DNA of 14,722 nucleotides from an uncultured Fusobacterium sp. GTDB taxonomy: Bacteria; Fusobacteriota; Fusobacteriia; Fusobacteriales; Fusobacteriaceae. Within the stretch, counting starts at the first letter, position 1. Each line of letters opens with the position of its first letter. A model generated the notes under the pieces. It did not search any database. It had not been told where the DNA came from and was given only the letters and a program-made list of their open reading frames with translations. Below are positions 14,684 to 14,722 of this stretch, piece after piece. A program made the translations under genes and the position numbers. The DNA is taken from contig NZ_CAJKIS010000053.1 of the NCBI RefSeq assembly GCF_905200055.1, positions 1 to 14,722 of the forward strand, read 5' to 3'.

Positions 14684-14722
14684 TAATTTCCAAAAGTAAA
14701 GGAGTACAAACGACTATTACTT
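14684..14722. repeat. Multi-hairpin repeat unit, copy 2 (cut by window end)
   Basis: 36 of 39 positions match 14384-14422, offset by exactly 300 bp. Two of the three differences (14699 A for G, 14717 T for C) are partners in the same stem and keep it paired; the third (14706) is in the loop. The unit runs off the window. Confidence 0.7.

Noticed and set aside
14378..14722. CRISPR array
   Set aside because: There are only two copies at 300-bp spacing, the spacing sequence is itself a fold-back, and there are no cas genes. The layout does not fit.

Overview
The window is very AT-rich Gram-negative DNA that fits Fusobacterium or a close relative. It combines lipopolysaccharide (LPS) core genes, which imply an outer membrane, with strong AAGGAG-type ribosome binding sites, extreme A/T codon bias, and GltS and NhaC carriers of the kind anaerobes use. 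The assignment is by family resemblance and composition only; there is no rRNA or other marker gene here.

Left part (1-8279, minus strand): eight tightly packed genes, read leftward from a promoter near 8303-8331, look like one LPS/lipooligosaccharide outer-core operon. In transcription order they are a GT4 glycosyltransferase, a NodB-type polysaccharide deacetylase, two GT9 heptosyltransferases, a WaaY/RfaY-like sugar kinase, a GT52-like (sialyltransferase-family) enzyme, a GT2 and a second GT4 glycosyltransferase. Junctions are overlaps (ATGA, TAATG) or gaps of 2-25 nt, so translation is probably coupled. Together they would add heptoses and further sugars to the core, phosphorylate it and trim an acetyl group. 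The operon probably continues past the left edge.

Middle (8280-9936, plus strand): a divergent intergenic region carries back-to-back promoters. A short second kinase-like protein has Ser in place of the usual catalytic-loop His, and it is followed by a diacylglycerol-kinase-family lipid kinase ending in a hairpin terminator.

Right part: a 380-bp AT-rich leader precedes gltS (Na+/glutamate symporter) and murI (glutamate racemase), a sensible pair linking glutamate uptake to D-glutamate for peptidoglycan. A strong bidirectional terminator separates them from the convergent nhaC-family antiporter. Beyond that is a small membrane-anchored protein of unknown function with a good extended -10 promoter.

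Right end (14378-14722): no protein gene, but the most unusual DNA in the window. A roughly 100-bp multi-hairpin unit recurs exactly 300 bp later with a compensatory base-pair change in its stem. Between the copies lies a roughly 160-bp imperfect fold-back element flanked by TA dinucleotides, resembling a MITE.
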